From: Rhynchopus sp. YZ270_cl-10
Lineage: Eukaryota; Euglenozoa; Diplonemea; Diplonemida; Diplonemidae
DNA length: 64,000 nucleotides
Assembly (NCBI GenBank): GCA_964035575.1
Contig: OZ037844.1
Coordinates: 620,001 to 684,000, forward strand
Direction of reading: 5' to 3'
The translations under genes were made by a program, and so were the position numbers. Of this stretch, positions 19,217 through 30,312 are shown piece by piece (position 1 is the first letter of the stretch; each line of letters opens with the position of its first letter). The notes under the pieces are model-generated. The model was not told the DNA's origin. It worked only from the letters and a program-made list of their open reading frames with translations, and did no database searches.

Positions 19217-19814
19217 GTGTCTATTCTGTGCTATTGTGTAGGGTTGACCCAGGTTCACATCGTCTGGTTGGGGTGATGTCGAGGCAGGGTGTCGATGAAG
19301 GGGAAGAGGGAGAGGGGTGTACATGGGTATTAACTTTAAAATTAAAATAGTAGGATCGGTAGGTAAGTAAAGTTGTTTTCGTTGATTGCACAATTCTCCT
19401 TGAGGGGTGATTGGCGACCGTACCGGTAATACTATTTCTCTTTTAAAGCAAGCTTCGTAGGAATAAAAAAAAAAACAAATCGCAGACACTTGCGTGGTAG
19501 GTACACGGAGCACTAATCCAACAGAATCTTGGTAGGTTAGTATAAAAGACTTCCCCATCCCTTGTCCATTTTTTTTTTTTCGAATACCGCGGCAACTCTA
19601 TTTTGCTTTACTTTTGGGGTCAATTTTGTAATATCAAAAAAACAAAAGACCTCCAAGGGGTGAAAGGGAGAACTTCCTGTCTACGACAAGACAGGGGGAT
19701 TTTTTTTTTTTTGCAACACTAAATTATGTTGTACTAAAAAAAAGGTAGCGGAAAACAGAGAGAGACGCTCTTCACATTGGATTTTGGGTAGACTTCGCTC
19801 TCTTTGCGAAGCTA

Positions 19815-19954
19815 CACGACGGTGAACGGGTGTTACAAGTGGAGTTACATGTAACTTTTGTTACATGTAACCCACCAGTTACCACCTGATTTTGCCTGCA
19901 ATTCGTGTAACCCACTTGTAACTCACTTGTAATGTACTATACTTCACCGTCGTG
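19815..19954. mobile_element. 140-bp non-autonomous TIR element (CACGACGGTGAA family)
   Basis: Terminal inverted repeats CACGACGGTGAA ... TTCACCGTCGTG flanked on both sides by TA, a probable 2-bp target duplication. The interior is built of inverted words (GTTACAAGTG / CACTTGTAAC and TTACATGTAA), so the whole element can fold back. It has no coding capacity. The same termini bound the element at 46610-46947. TA-flanked termini would fit Tc1/mariner-type mobilisation, but no transposase is in the window. Confidence 0.65.
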
Positions 19955-20190
19955 TACACACACACCTTCTCAAAAAACACACAATTTTTGGGGTCAATAT
20001 TCTGCGCGAAGGATTACCCCTATCAAAACACATAAAAAAAGAGTGGGTTATACTCCGTTCAGGCGTTACCCACCTCTAAATTTGATCAAAAAACACAAAA
20101 GAGAGGTACCATGAGGATAGAGTTGTTGCATTTGTTAGCCGAATTAGCCAGTCAAACAGATACCCAAAAAAAAAAGGGGGAATATTGTCA

Positions 20191-20219
20191 GATGAACTCA
20201 CCTCGCAGTGGTAATCATC
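20191..20219 (+). repeat. GATG...CATC short hairpin motif
   Basis: GATGA pairs with TCATC and CAC with GTG around CTCGCA. The internal bases differ from the 22837 copy while pairing is kept, hinting at a conserved RNA or DNA hairpin rather than a conserved string. Confidence 0.4.
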
Positions 20220-20979
20220 TCAAAAAAAAAAGAGAGAGAAAAGAGATTCGGAAGCTAGAAGAGAGAGGCCTCTCTTGGATGAGCTTGTTGCCTAAGTTAG
20301 GTACGATGGACCTAAGCCTCACTGTGCTTTTAGTCACACCTTTTAAAATAAAAAAGAGTGAAGTTGACAGTACAAACGCAGGGAGAGCAGTGATGTATAT
20401 AGGTATCTGTATGTGGGACCAAATCCCACAAAAAATCGAAAAAAAAAAAAAAAAACTATAGAATTTCGGGCAGGCTATTTCCTAAATCTGAGTTTCGATT
20501 TTAGGATTTGAGATTTTGGAAATGCCGCACTTTTTTTACCGACCAAATTTTCCCGGTTGCCGCACTTTTTTTTCGCCTAAGGGGGAAGGTAGGTAGGGCA
20601 CTTCTGTCTGGGAAAAAGTGACCAGGGAAAAAAATGTTGGGGTCCCGTGCTCCAAATGTGCGAAATAAGCAAGAAAAAAGTATTTTTGCGCACATGTGTA
20701 TAAAAAAAATCCGCCTCCGGCGGGGTTCGTATTCGAGGGTTTTCAGAGATATCACGATATGAGGATTCCTTAAGAAACCATTGAATCTTATTTCAGAATA
20801 ATAGTACCTTAGAGTGTTTTTGGACACACATGTGACCCCACCGTGGAGAGCAATCGGCTCGTGCAATCAAAAGAAAGTGGAGAAAAGGTACAAAAAAAAA
20901 AGTTGGGTACCGTGCGCCTGCGGCGCTTCTTGTTCCTACCAGTTTCTACAGGCAAACACTTGGCCCCCTTTACCTTACA

Positions 20980-21440
20980 CTGACGGATTTTGACCAAAAC
21001 CAAGAACTTGTCCATTTCGGCAAATTGACCCCACCACACAACGCACGGATTCCGGAAATGCAAATGCCGGTGTTTTCGGGCATTTTCATGTTTCAAGACG
21101 TCAGGATCAGGGAGAGAAAATTTGGTTGCGGGATTTACCTTGGCCCTCTTTACCCTACATGGATTTTGACCAAAACCAAGAATTTGGCCATTTCGGCAAA
21201 TTGACCCCACCACAGCGCGGGCGGATTCCGGAAATTCCAATCGCGGTATGTTTTGGAGCTGAAAACCCACTGTTTTTTTCAGGGGAAAAATTGCTTCCAA
21301 ATGTCGGAATTTTCCGAATTTTCCTGAAAATGACCCTTGTTTACGAGTATGGGTTCATATTTTGCGAAAATTTAAGTCACTAAATTTTTGTCCATTTTTC
21401 CGAATATGCCCCACCACAAGCCGGGATTGGCTCGGAAATG
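20980..21440 (+). repeat. Degenerate tandem repeat, about 175-210 bp period
   Basis: Three copies of GACCAAAACCAAGAA...TTG.CCATTTCGGCAAATTGACCCCACCACA...GGATTCCGGAAAT start at about 20993, 21167 and, more diverged, 21384. Weaker partial copies (GACCCCACC followed by a GAGAGCA-like string) lie near 20833 and 21628. No ORF continues through the copies. They are probably a noncoding tandem repeat or a decayed element. Confidence 0.55.
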
Positions 21441-21730
21441 CAACAAAACGCCCTCTTGGGCGGAAAAAAACCTCACAAAAATGCCGCACTTTTTTTGCAT
21501 TTCTTTTTCGAAATTTTGGAAAAAACGCCCCAGAGTTAGGAAATAGCCTGATTTCGGGATTTTTTGCAATTTTTACCTTACCTTACAGGGCTTTAAGAGG
21601 GGTCCCGAAGGGACTCCAGAGCAACGCGACCCCACCATGAAGAGCACGGTCGTCAAGAAGCCCAAAAAACGAGTCGGGATTCCGCAAAGAGGGGTTCTCT
21701 GAGTGACTCGTGGTGTAAAAAGCTAGATTT

Positions 21731-21980
21731 TTACACCGTACCATGAATTTTTTTCGCCTGCGGCGCCATTTTTATATTGTTTTTTTTGCTCCGCAAAAAA
21801 AAAATATAGTTCCCAGTGTCTTCCTTGTCAGCAGTGCTGAATTTTTGAGCAAAAAAACAAGCTGACCCCGATCTTGAAATCTGAATTCCTGGATAAGACA
21901 CCAGTTTTCCACACACAAAAACAATGACTGCCTCACACGAAACTACCGTTTTGGTGGGTGCTGGCTATATAAAACCCTGG
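21731..21980 (+). repeat. Dispersed repeat, copy 1 (second copy 42319-42850)
   Basis: Contains AATTTTTTTCGCCTGCGGCG CCATTTTT followed by TTTTTTGCTCCGCAAAAAA, and about 110 bp later AATGACTGCCTCACAC...TTTTGGTGGG followed by GGCTATATAA. Both blocks recur in the same order near 42.32-42.38 and 42.79-42.85 kb with a longer interval. The GCGCCTGCGGCGC core also occurs at 20917 and 42467 in the context TACCGTGCGCCTGCGGCGC. Confidence 0.5.
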
Positions 21981-22836
21981 ACACAACCACGCAAAAAACC
22001 AAAAAAGGGGGTTTCCCACATATTTCCCCCTTTACTGTACCCCCACCACCCCTATATACATTACTGAGGGAGAGACACCGAAAAAAAAAAAAGGTGCCCA
22101 TTTTTAATTTCTCAAAAATAATGAAAGGCGAGCAAACCCAAAAAAGAAGAAAAAGAAGAAGAGCCTTGAAATAGGAATGTACCCCCTCAATGCACACCCC
22201 ATGGCTTACTACCCTCATAAAGGTTCAAAACTCAATTGATGCCTCTCGGGGATGTAGTGTTCATACCGTTTGTACCTTGCCATATGTAACAATCTCGAGT
22301 TTTGTCACGTAATAAAGTACAACAGTACTAAGGAAAATACGTCTTGACACACAAAGCCCTCCATCACCTCTCAGAGTGTGGCTGGGGGGGTGAGTGGTTA
22401 GGGGGCTCTCTCGTCGCCCTGATTTCCCCTTTGGGAATTTTCCCATTTTTTGTATGGCGGAACGTCAAAAACGAACTTCCTTCTAGGTTAGTTGTCTGTA
22501 GACACAATGTCATGTGACCTGTATACTTCCAGACTGCACCATCTCATTCATGTGTGACAGATGCTACATTAACAGAACGCTGGTCTTGCCAGGGTGTATT
22601 TGATTGTACATAGCCTCCCTTCATAAGAGAGGTCTTTTTGGTATTTTTGAAAAACATTGTTGTATTAGTAGACACCCGAGGACGCGCGACAAAAGGTTTG
22701 ATGGTTTTTGTTTTGTTCGCCCGTGATTTTAATTTTGGGGGGGAAAGAGAAAATATAATAGCGTTGCAACGGGCTTCAAAGTGACAAACGTGACGCCAGA
22801 AAGAAGACGAAGAGCAAAAGAAGAGAAAACACGAAA

Positions 22837-22861
22837 GATGAATGTGTCTCGTGCACACATC
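22837..22861 (+). repeat. GATG...CATC short hairpin motif
   Basis: GATG/CATC and TGTG/CACA pairs around TCTCGTG. Related strings lie within 400 bp at about 23004 and 23146. Confidence 0.4.
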
Positions 22862-24023
22862 TTTTATCACTGTCGTTATAGCGGTGGAACAGCGTTGGGT
22901 TTGAAGATGGGCTGTCTCTGCGTCACAGAGGCAGTTGTTCAGGATGATGTCGTCATCCTGTTTTGCTTGGGTTGCAGGTTAAGGCACAACAAACAAAAAT
23001 CATGTAAAATGAATGTGCCCGTCGTGTGCACAGATCTTTAACAAAAAACAAAACATCCATTACGAAGCAAGGGTAGGTACGTGAGTGCAGACCCCTCTAA
23101 GGGACGCAGGCACGTGATATGAGGAAGCAAAAAAAAACAAATTGAAATGAACTGTGCACACATCTCGACATCTAAAAAAGGAAAACTAAAACTAAAAGCT
23201 TGAAACATGACTTGTGCCCTCTCGTGCACACACACACACACACAAATTGGGGCCATATCCTGCGCAAGAATTACCCCATTTAGTTACCAAACACACACAC
23301 ACACAGGGGGCAGCAATCCGTAGGTGAGTACCGACACCTCTCTCCCCTTCAGCGATTTTGGGCGTCGCAAGGTCCGTCCCTAGGTGGCCTACTAGGTCCG
23401 ACCTCACCCGCCGCTGGTAAATGCTGAAATATACCAAATAATCCCGCTTAAAAATCTCCGTTGAGTCGATACTAGGGTGGATATGTGGAACGTCTGAATA
23501 TTGCTCGCTGTGCACACCCTCCAGACTAGAAGTTGCCAGTGCAACCGCCGGACGCAGGACACTGGTTCAGAAGAGCTACCTCGCTGAACCTGCAGGGCGA
23601 CTTAACACAGATACACAGGATAGCACACAGAAACACTCAACAAAACGTGAGGTTTGAACAGCCAGGAACACCATTGTCGGACGCGAAAAAAAAAGTGAAG
23701 TTAATGCAGGCACCCCCGACTTACCCACTGTACGATGCCATCCATTCGGATGAAAGCACAAAGTACCCTGCGGCTTACAACAGAAGGTGTCAAAAAAAGC
23801 ACGGAAAAGAGACGAAAATTATAAGAAATAAAAACAAAATGACTCTCTCTCTTGCTCACACATATTTTACAATCAAGTATCGTACAAAGAAAAGAAAAGT
23901 AAATTGGGTAGTGCAGATTATGGAAGCTACATCCAACAGACATCCCCCAAAAAAAGGTAAGGGGAAGAGAGGGGGAAAGAAAGTGAAGTTGATTTAGTGC
24001 AAAACGTCAAAATAAAAATAGAA

Positions 24024-24052
24024 ATGAACCTAAGCCTCTCTGCGCTCGGTCA
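24024..24052 (+). repeat. Short dispersed motif, ATGAACCTAAGCCTCTC type
   Basis: Shares ATGAACCTAAGCCTCTC with 14785. It is preceded 45 bp earlier by AAGTGAAGTTGA, the beginning of the second short motif family (also at 11602, 20355 and 23693). Confidence 0.4.
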
Positions 24053-24261
24053 GCTAACCCTGGGAGAAGAAAAGAAAAAGTGAGAGCTAGGGGGATGACA
24101 AAAGGGTTTTGAGAGTCTAGATACCAAAAAGGATTGGACTCTACTTTTGTTTCATTTCTTTGCATCGACACGGATGAGTGCATTAAGTCTAAATATCTCA
24201 CGGAAATCGGCAAAAAATCGACCAAAAAAAAAAGCATTTTTCCTCACAAATGTTGCCTTAT

Positions 24262-27200
24262 TCATTTAGTGAGATACATGACTTGGTGGAGGTGGTGAGC
24301 AGAGGGAAGCGGAGGGCTATGCATGGGGGGTAGGTTGCCAAGACGGTAGCGCTGCTTTATTTGGTAGCTCCAGCTGTATGCACTCACACTGGTTAGCATG
24401 TTGATGAGCATACAGGTTCCCGGGGCAAGTGTGTCCTTCGTGACAAGCCCCCTGCTGGCAACAAGCCCCGCGGAACCACTGCAGTCCAGCGCAATCTCAA
24501 ACCCATTCCGCGTCGAGTTTTCCACATAAAACCAGATCGAATGGCTGTCCTTGATCATCCCGATCTTCACCCCCGGAAATGGGTGGCTGAATTTCACCCC
24601 TTTTGCGTCCTTCATCTTCACCAGCCCATGCATGGATGAGACCACCGGGTGCAGGCCTTGCAGGGCCGCCCTCTGCAACTTCAACTCCTTGCTGCTCCAG
24701 AGAGCTAAGGTGAACCGCATGTCGTGCGTCATGTTTAACAGCGAAAAGGGGAACACCACGTAGCACCCTGTCTGCAGAATCAGCTCCACCGTGGTAATAC
24801 GCTGTACTTGCGAGAGCGATCCGCCAACGGTCTCAAAATGCTGTGGATCGACCAGATTTGCCGTCTCTTTGCGCAACTTTACCACCGTCAACCCAGCATC
24901 CTGATAATGGTATGACATAGGTGCACCACGCTCATCCTGTTGCACCATGGAGAGAAACAGCCACGTCGGCGTGCTTACACGCAACACATACGGACGCGAA
25001 AACTGTGCCGTCCCAGAAGGCACCACCTTCTTCGTGAACATTTCTGACACACTCTGTTGAAACCAATCCTCGTGAGTCTTGCAGATGTCGACGTAAGTAA
25101 AGTATTTGATAAAGTCCGGAAACGCCATCCAAAAGGTGCCGTCGTTCTTTGCACTGTGCCCAAGAAAGTCGCGGATCTGCTGTGTCCACAGAGGCGAGCT
25201 GTCGCCCCAGTCCCCGCGCCACTCCTCCTTCCCCCATGGGTTGCGCAGCTTGAGGAGCCGCACACCGATCTCGTCGGTTACCTGGAGGAGGGTGTAGCAG
25301 TGGTTGGAGATGAGCCCCACCGCTTTGTATGCCTCACGCGATGCGCCCTTCTTGCCTGATGACGCGGCCATGAGGAACCCCGAGGATGCAGACGACGTGA
25401 GCTGCAGCCACGTCATGTCCAGCTCGCCAGCCTCAGAGGCCTCGTCGAGCTTGACCTTGGTTGAGGGTGCGCCCGTCAGGTCTGTCAATGCGTCGGCTGC
25501 AGTACCGCCGCAGATTGCTTTGTATGATCCTGTGTGGTGTGTGGTTTGATGCCTAGTGAGGGTAATTGTGTAGAATATGGTGTGGTGTGTGGTACACTAT
25601 CCATCTTTCTGATGGTGTGAATACATAGAGCATTTGGGCTAGAAAACAACTTTATGCTGTCAGTCGCTGCCATTTGAGCGCTGTTCTGTCTTTGTCTTTT
25701 AGCAGAATGCAGTGTTCTGCTGCACTCCGCCCCAACCCCAAGGTACCAACGGTCAGAGCACACACAACACAACAGTGCAGGTGGGCATACCATATAGCTT
25801 TGCGTACGCCTTCTCCACGAGGGCAGGCCACAGCTGGTTGTCTGCGCCTGCAGCAAAGGCGATGCCACCCCTGTAATGTGTGGGAGTTACATTTTTTTTT
25901 ATAAGATCAACAAAAAAGGTGCTTCGATACCGAATCGTTGTTTTTCTTCGCAAATGTGGTTGCATTAAGACCCAGGATGTGCTGATGAACATTAATATAC
26001 TTTTTTGATGTTGTCATATCCTCAAGATTCTGTGCTCATTCAACTCTCTTCATCCGCAAGATTGCATACCAAGATGTGGTGGGCAGGTGGTCATCCACCA
26101 GAACAGGAGTCCATATCCCGTTGTGCCAGAAGCGGAGCGAGTAGACACCCGACTGGCGGATGTCTTGCGTGATGAAGATGCGCCTGATAAGCTCCTGCCG
26201 CGTGCACACCACCGCCAGCGCGGAGAGGAACCAGCAGTCCCCGAGCTGACCTTGCTGGATGGCTTCGGGGCTGAAGTGTGCTGTTCCCGATTGGTCCTTC
26301 TGTGCAAACGTCCATGGCTTGTTGGAGCTTCGCGACCGCGGCTTTGTCTTATTGAAACGCTGCCATCCGGAGACGTCTCTGTTGTCGTGCTGCCCAAACG
26401 ACTCCTCTGTGTCCGACCCATACAAGCTCCGCTTCGTCGGAGGGAACGTATCGTCCACGAAGACCCTCCTCCCCAACTTCGCCTCCACCCCTTCCACGTT
26501 CCCCATCCACTCTGCCATCTGCTTCGCAAAGCTGAACTTCGCGCCGCCGGGCGTTACGCCATTCTTTGGAACATCTACTGCGTTTGTGTAGCTGCACACC
26601 TGACAACTCACCCACCCGGGTGGGTTGCGGAAGGTGCACCTCCGGCAGTCTCTTGGGTCCCGTAGGGATCCTTCCATGGGGTCGGAGTGCTGGCGTGGGT
26701 TGGATTGAATGCGACGTTGGATGTGCTTCTTGATGCTGTCTTCTCTGGAAGGGGTGGCTGCTGGTGCTGGGGATGATGCTCCTTGTCGGTCCCCGCAGGC
26801 ACTGCACTCTTGCGATCCTGCTGCGTTCTGTAAAGTGCAGGAACGGCACCGCCAGCTGCCAGACGCTGATTCCACCGGAGAGCCGCACATCGTGCATGAC
26901 GGCTGGTTCGCGTTGTTCAGAAAGGTGCAGCGAGGGCATCGCACCGTCCCCTCTGGTGTGCCTGCGTTCACTGAGGAGAATGTGGGCGCGGCTGAGACCT
27001 GGACCGTGGTGTCGTTTGTTGGTGACGTAGTGGGGCGTGGTGAGGTGGACGGGGTTGGGGAGGTGCCACGCCGTTCAGGTGTGCGTGCCACAGCGCGTGT
27101 AACGGTAGCGTTGGGGCGTTCCCACTGTGTGACCTTAGAGACCTCGTCGTAGTAGTAGGGCTTGCCGGACTTCGGGTCCTTGAGCTCGACCCAGCGCTCA

Positions 27201-27286
27201 CATTCGCCCTGAGGGATGCCGCATGCCGCACACAGTGCACTGTTGCTCTCGTTCTCAAGGGTGCACACACGGCATTTCCAAGGCAT
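24262..27286 (-). CDS. SOL-type calpain with four RanBP2 zinc fingers and a WW domain, 3 exons
   Basis: Exons 27286-26070, 25870-25791 and 25529-24262 give 854 aa. Introns are 199 nt and 261 nt, both with donor GTATGC and acceptors ending TTACAG and ACACAG; phases 2 and 1 fit. The joins give VDDHLPTTSWGGIAF and AYAKLYGSYKAICGG, as expected inside a calpain protease core. Domains in order: RanBP2 finger (2-22), WW domain (about 30-59, two Trp and YYYD), RanBP2 fingers at about 115-135, 144-165 and 212-232, CysPc from about 250 with Cys351 (GQLGDCWFLSAL), His509 (SNHCYTLL) and Asn529 (RNPWG), then a C2-like calpain domain. The catalytic triad is complete, so it should be an active cytosolic cysteine protease. 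The fingers resemble those of CAPN15/small optic lobes, which bind ubiquitin. The WW domain is unusual. I chose ATG 27286 because it begins the first finger directly; an ATG-less extension lies upstream. Confidence 0.9.
25530..25790 (-). other. Intron 2 of the calpain gene
   Basis: 261 nt, GTATGC donor and CACCACACAG acceptor, phase 1. Splicing restores the calpain AKLYGSYKA motif. Confidence 0.85.
25871..26069 (-). other. Intron 1 of the calpain gene
   Basis: 199 nt, GTATGC donor, CACATTACAG acceptor, phase 2. The exon between the two introns is only 80 nt (25791-25870) and encodes the QLWPALVEKAYAK segment. Confidence 0.85.
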
Positions 27287-27491
27287 TTGGGATAGGGGGG
27301 TGTGTGTTTCGTTCTGTGGGGTGTGGGTGTGGGTAGTGGAGAGACGTGGGTGTTCCGAACGGAGGTCCACCAAATGTGTTTCCTGGGGTGATTTTGTGTT
27401 ATCGACTGATTTTTTTTACACGTTTTATAATTTTTTCGGGTGTGTACAGAAAAAACGGCCTCATCGCACCCCCTAATCCCCGCCTTGGGAT

Positions 27492-29591
27492 CTAACGCGA
27501 TCCGCTGGCACCGTGTTCCAGGAGAACCTGCACCACATCTGCGCGTGCATTCTGCCTCGCGTGGTGTAACGCAGTGCGGCCGGCCCTCGTCCTGTGATTC
27601 ACATCCACCTCTGGCAAGCCAACAAGATAGCGTACAATGTCGGTGTATCCATTAAAAGCTGCAAGTGTAAGACACGTGTCTCCTATGTTGTCTGTGACCC
27701 GCACTCCCGCACCTGCTTTGACCAACATCTTCACAACAGCTAGTTTTCCTGAACGGCAAGCACAGTGAAGAGGTGAACGTCCCTTCTCGTCCTTTGTCTC
27801 GATGTCTGCCCCTGCATCAATGAGCACATGAACTACATCTGCATGCTTCTCTAACACTGCGCAGTGCAGCGAAGTGGAGCCCATGTTATTTGACTGATTC
27901 ACATCCACCTCAGGCATGCACAGAAGAGTACGCACAGTCTCGGTACGTCCACGACGTGACGCAAGGGTAAGACATGTCAGCCCCTTGTTGTCTGCAACAC
28001 GCACGTCCGCACCTGCTTTGACCAACATCCGTAAAGTCTCGTGAGACCCATCCTTCCTGTCCAAGAGCAGAGGCGACCGTCCCTCCTCGTCCTTTGCATC
28101 GATGTCTGCACCTGCATCAATGAGCAGCTGCACCACATCGGAGTGGTCTTCTTGACATGCCCAGTGCAGTGCAGTCCAGTCATCACCTGTGTGATTCACA
28201 TCTACCTCTGGCAAGCCAACAAGATAGCGCACAATCTCGGTGTGTCCATAACACGCCGCAAGGAGAAGACACGTGTGTCCTGTGTTGTCTGCGGCACTCA
28301 CATCCGCACCTGCTTTGACCAACATCTTCACAGTGTCTGCTGCTCCTACGTTGCCTGCCAAGAGCAGAGGAGGACATCCGTACTCATTCTTTGTCTCGAT
28401 GTCTGCCCCTGCATCAATCAGCACCTGACACACTGCAGGGTCCTCCCACATGGCTGGACAGGGTCGGTCTTCCTTGTACTCCTGCCCGTGTGGGACAAAC
28501 GCAACGTTGCTGCAGACTGACTTCCAATGCTGCAAGAGGACCTCCGTGCACGCAGTGTGGTCTGCGTGGATGCACTCACTCAGCAGCATCCCGAAGCCCA
28601 TCTGCGTTGTCTCAACATACGGAAGAAGCAGTGCGAGGCATTCATCGTGGTTCCCTCTGCATGCCTCGTGCACAGCATCGAAGGAAACCGTTTTGCTGTC
28701 TGTGTGAGAGCTGAGCTTCTCAAGTCCCGCCCGCACGGTAGTCGTGTCGCCGTTCCTGGCAGCCTCCACCAAGGCAAAGTGGAGCACGTCCTCTGCCCCT
28801 GCAAGCACCGCACGCAGCACAAGAGCTGCCTCCTCATCAACAGGCTTGCCCACAGCACCGCCAGAAAGAAGTGCCTTCACACAGGCAAGGTGATGCCCAG
28901 CAACAGCAGCATCCAGCGCAGTCATCCCATCAACACAGTGTTCACAGTCTGCACCCTTCGCAACAAGAAACTGCACCACATCCGCATCGCCACGGCACGC
29001 TGCAATGTACAGCGGACGTGCACGGCTCGCGTCGTTCTCACTGTGCACCTCCAGCCCTGCCCCAGACGCGACGAGCAGCTCTGCACTCGCAAGATCCCCA
29101 AGGTGTGCAGCCACACACAACGGCTTGATGCGCCTCCCATTCAGGTCCAACTTGTGTTCCTTCAGCAGCATCGCAAGCACCTCCACTCGCTTCAGGTGCA
29201 GACAGGTCAGCAGGAGCTCGTCCACATCGACTTCCAAGCAGACACGGGTGTTGTCCGAGCATGACTTCCAATGCTGCAAGAGGACCTCCGTGCACGCAGT
29301 GTGGTCTGCGTGGATGCACTCACTCAGCAGGATCCCAAAGCCGTTCGTTCGGTCAACGTAGTGGGGAAGAAGCCGTGCGAGGTCTTCATCTTCGTTCCCT
29401 CTGCATGCCTCGTGCACAACATCGAAGGACACCGTTTTGCTGTCTGTGTCTGGTCTCAGCTTCTCAAGTCCCTCCCGCACGGCAGTCGTGTCGCGGTTCC
29501 TGGCAGCCTCCACCAAGACCTCGTCTGCAGAAAGCTTTCTTCTCTTTGGTGCCTTCTCGTCAGGTGTGCTGTCTGCGTGTCGCTTCGACAT
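27492..29591 (-). CDS. ANK-5: long-type ankyrin protein with duplicated head
   Basis: 699 aa, ATG at 29591. The first head (with KRRKL) has the LLPHYVDRTNGFG variant and runs into the family's long-type block of about 245 aa: LEVDVDELLLTCLHLKRVEV, then degenerate ankyrin repeats (PLCVAAHLGDLA, PLYIAACRGDAD, TALDAAVAGHHL), a VDEEAALVLRAVLAGAED helix, and a second head starting VEAARNGDTT. After it come nine repeats in three trios. The C-terminus VLLEHGASGSR differs from the GASDE endings of its relatives. The DNA reads as if the segment between GCCAGC and GGATCGCGTTAG of the ANK-8 type was deleted, making a new stop. It is the first gene of cluster 2, about 200 bp after the calpain start. Confidence 0.88.
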   Translation of the reverse strand: MSKRHADSTPDEKAPKRRKLSADEVLVEAARNRDTTAVREGLEKLRPDTDSKTVSFDVVHEACRGNEDEDLARLLPHYVDRTNGFGILLSECIHADHTACTEVLLQHWKSCSDNTRVCLEVDVDELLLTCLHLKRVEVLAMLLKEHKLDLNGRRIKPLCVAAHLGDLASAELLVASGAGLEVHSENDASRARPLYIAACRGDADVVQFLVAKGADCEHCVDGMTALDAAVAGHHLACVKALLSGGAVGKPVDEEAALVLRAVLAGAEDVLHFALVEAARNGDTTTVRAGLEKLSSHTDSKTVSFDAVHEACRGNHDECLALLLPYVETTQMGFGMLLSECIHADHTACTEVLLQHWKSVCSNVAFVPHGQEYKEDRPCPAMWEDPAVCQVLIDAGADIETKNEYGCPPLLLAGNVGAADTVKMLVKAGADVSAADNTGHTCLLLAACYGHTEIVRYLVGLPEVDVNHTGDDWTALHWACQEDHSDVVQLLIDAGADIDAKDEEGRSPLLLDRKDGSHETLRMLVKAGADVRVADNKGLTCLTLASRRGRTETVRTLLCMPEVDVNQSNNMGSTSLHCAVLEKHADVVHVLIDAGADIETKDEKGRSPLHCACRSGKLAVVKMLVKAGAGVRVTDNIGDTCLTLAAFNGYTDIVRYLVGLPEVDVNHRTRAGRTALHHARQNARADVVQVLLEHGASGSR

Positions 29592-30312
29592 GGTTTGTGA
29601 AGATGTTGATATTCAATGTTGTGTCTTTTATTCTGTTTCTTTTTGTGGAGGTTGTGAGGTGAGTGGTGGGTGGTATACATTCGCCGCGATGTGGCCTGCA
29701 GCATCCACACTGTGGACACAGATGCTGCACTTTGCCGCCAACAGGAAGCTGGACAGCAATCAGGAGATGGGCACGGGGCCTGAGGACAACGTTGCAGACG
29801 ATTGGTAAGGCCGTGCCGGACCGAGGGTGTTTGCGCAGGGACACGGCTGGAGGGGTATTCCTATACATTTTTGCCTTGTCCGTTGCCAGTTACCCGGTAC
29901 TGCGGAATAGGACTGCCCTTGTGGGGGGCGGAGAGGAGGTGGAGTTGCCTAGTAGCAAAGGTGTGTAGAAACCAATGGGAAATGAGTGTTGAGAAAGACA
30001 GAGATGTCGTACCGAAAACAAAAGTGGGGCAGGCAGTCGTTTCTGTTTCCTATTGGAAAGCTGGGTTTTAAAAGAATAATAAAGTGCCCTGTTCGTAGTA
30101 CTGTTATGAACGTGAGACACCAAAACCATAAAAGTACCCCAACTAAATATGGACCAAACTATGTCCGGTCCAAACAGTTTACGAAGACTATAGATGTTAT
30201 CACCACCTTGTCACCTTCACTTCCCTCTTTTCATTCCAAATGTCATTCCATCCCCCTTTGTGAGCTAACGCGATCCTCACGAAAGACCAGGAAAAGCCAC
30301 CGAGAAAGCTAC
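29592..30312 (-). repeat. ANK-5 upstream spacer; recent duplicate of 31657-32390
   Basis: From about 29690 on, this spacer is nearly identical to the one upstream of ANK-6 (both include CAGCATCCACACTGTGGACA, the CTTGTCCGTTGCCAGTTACC stretch and ACCAAACTATGTCCGGTCCA). It ends in the 3' part of ANK-6, which is likewise almost identical to ANK-7. The ANK-5 side has the class I leader and a short deletion after GGGACACGGCTGG. No gene seen. Confidence 0.7.

Larger units (their letters stand above)
19217..24261. other. 5-kb gene-free region with repeats
   Basis: No convincing gene in about 5 kb. Contents from left to right: USP upstream region; a 140-bp TIR element (19815-19954); several short hairpin motifs (20191-20219, about 20301-20340, 22837-22861, about 23000-23040, 24024-24052); tandem noncoding repeats at 20980-21440; a dispersed repeat at 21731-21980 also found near 42.3-42.85 kb; CA microsatellites at about 23225-23245 and 23290-23305. 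The open frame at 23533-23997 (plus) is Lys-rich, with no domain and no family match that I can see. Confidence 0.65.

Noticed and set aside
23533-23997. Plus-strand 154-aa Lys-rich open frame
   Set aside because: It contains two copies of the short motif family A and homopolymers, with no recognisable domain. Possible but unsupported.
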